From assembly GCA_022749755.1 (NCBI GenBank), contig CM040448.1:7934481-7998480 (forward strand): DNA of 64,000 nt, in the 5' to 3' direction. Source of the stretch: Azadirachta indica (Eukaryota > Streptophyta > Magnoliopsida > Sapindales > Meliaceae). Positions 63,178 to 64,000 of this stretch are shown one piece after another. Positions within the stretch are counted from its first letter, which is position 1, and the number at the start of each line of letters is the position of its first letter. The notes under the pieces are model-generated. The model did no database searches. It was not told the origin of the DNA and saw only the letters and a list, made by a program, of their open reading frames with translations. The translations under genes were made by a program, and so were the position numbers.

Positions 63178-64000
63178 CTCCTTCTTCTCATTTATCTCTT
63201 GATTGCTACTACTAGCCTTTTATTTGAAGGCTCTGTCTCTTCAATTTTTCTCTTTTTAGATTTTATCATTTAGATCCCTAGAGTTCTACAATTTTTCCAA
63301 TAATATCATTAAAATGTAAATTTTTAATATAAATAGTAAGATACAAACTACTAGAACAAAGATATAAAATATTAAATGTTGTATGATAAATATTATTTAT
63401 TGTTATTAGTTGAATTAATTTTGTTGTTTTATCTTCTAATATTATTATATTATGTTAATTTATATCCCATAATTAAATATATATTTTATTACAGAGTCAT
63501 GCTACTGTACAATTAATGTATAGTATATTATTATAAAAAAAGTTAAACACAATTCATAGTTAATCTCCATTTTTTTTAAATTATAAATTACATATATAAT
63601 ATATCAATATTATATTAAAAATAATATTTTATATTAAATTGTACACTTAACTGTATTAACACAATAGTGGTTATATTACAGCCCTATCTTTTATTATATA
63701 ATAATTTCTTAACCAATTGTCTCTATTAGAATAATTAAAATATCTTTAAATGTTAGGTTACAATATGATTATTAAGAGTATACATGAAAACACTAATTCA
63801 GTCATTTTAATAGGGAAAAATCAGGGATCTATTTGGTATAAACAAGTAAGCTATATTATTATTTTGAAATGTATTAAACGTTAGGGACTTGAATGATAAA
63901 ACTCATTTTGTTTATCTTTGTTAGCTTTGTTTGTTTGTGGGTTTCTCTCTCGCCTCAGTATTTTAGCTTTGTCTGCTCTCCGTCTCTATACTTTTGGGTT
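62901..64000. other. promoter and 5' leader of the TDR gene, then intergenic DNA
   Basis: The region immediately above 62900 is purine-rich on the minus strand and includes a (GA)n run at 63140-63172. The plus-strand frame at 63014-63202 is a His/Ser/Leu run caused by microsatellites and is not a gene. From about 63240 on the sequence is AT-rich with nothing I can support; the last 100 bases are pyrimidine-rich and could be the leader of a gene beyond the window. Confidence 0.4.
63140..63172. repeat. (CT)n / (GA)n microsatellite upstream of TDR
   Basis: An uninterrupted 33-bp run. On the TDR coding strand it is (GA)n, about 240 bp before the ATG, the sequence type bound by plant BPC/GAGA-binding proteins. 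Whether it is regulatory or simply a variable repeat cannot be decided here. Confidence 0.9.

Noticed and set aside
63014..63202. Plus-strand 62-codon frame upstream of TDR
   Set aside because: Composed of His and Ser-Leu runs produced by microsatellites.

Overview
This is an AT-rich plant nuclear window, most likely from a eudicot. The evidence is three recognisable plant genes with GT-AG introns, long AT-rich intergenic DNA, many microsatellites, and nested plant-type transposons (hAT, Mutator-like, PIF/Harbinger-like, Ty1/copia, Ty3/gypsy). I cannot name the species. No operon, CRISPR array or bacterial-type system is present.

Only three host genes are well supported, all on the minus strand: (1) 2207-4821, a five-exon QWRF-family (DUF566, microtubule-associated) gene; (2) 9702-10682, an intronless three-finger C2H2 repressor of the ZAT type with an EAR motif; (3) 59003-62900, a two-exon leucine-rich-repeat receptor kinase that matches TDR/PXY, the TDIF (CLE41/44) receptor of vascular cambium. 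The TDR copy seems to have lost its usual C-terminal tail through a 1-nt frameshift in a GC-rich stretch, or the frameshift is an assembly error.

Transposons and their relics dominate the rest. Region by region: 184-1741 is a deleted hAT element. 12343-13119 is a long foldback. 14664-15121 is a small hAT-type MITE. 17380-17870 is a gypsy integrase scrap. 17874-26617 is an hAT element split by a 5.4-kb MULE (19755-25200), which itself carries a 423-bp hAT-type MITE (19950-20372). 26823-27240 is a Tourist-like MITE. 27612-28572 is another foldback. 31256-36011 is a very young Ty1/copia element with near-identical 307-bp LTRs, perfect 5-bp target duplication, PBS and PPT, and one polyprotein frame interrupted by only two TAG codons. 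37776-40234 is a foldback MULE carrying a second MULE-like element (37847-39077). 41215-44006 is an Athila-type gypsy relic. 50590-54230 is an old copia relic.

A segmental duplication links 44312-46325 to 55885-58951. The second copy is the 3' flank of the TDR gene. It contains an extra gypsy gag fragment and an hAT MITE, and the matching position in the first copy is an empty site. The foldback elements repeatedly carry tRNA-like A-box/B-box motifs in their arms, which is the most unusual recurring pattern I found. I see no evidence of a new multi-gene system; the notable points are the nesting history, the TDR tail frameshift, the duplication, and the foldback family.
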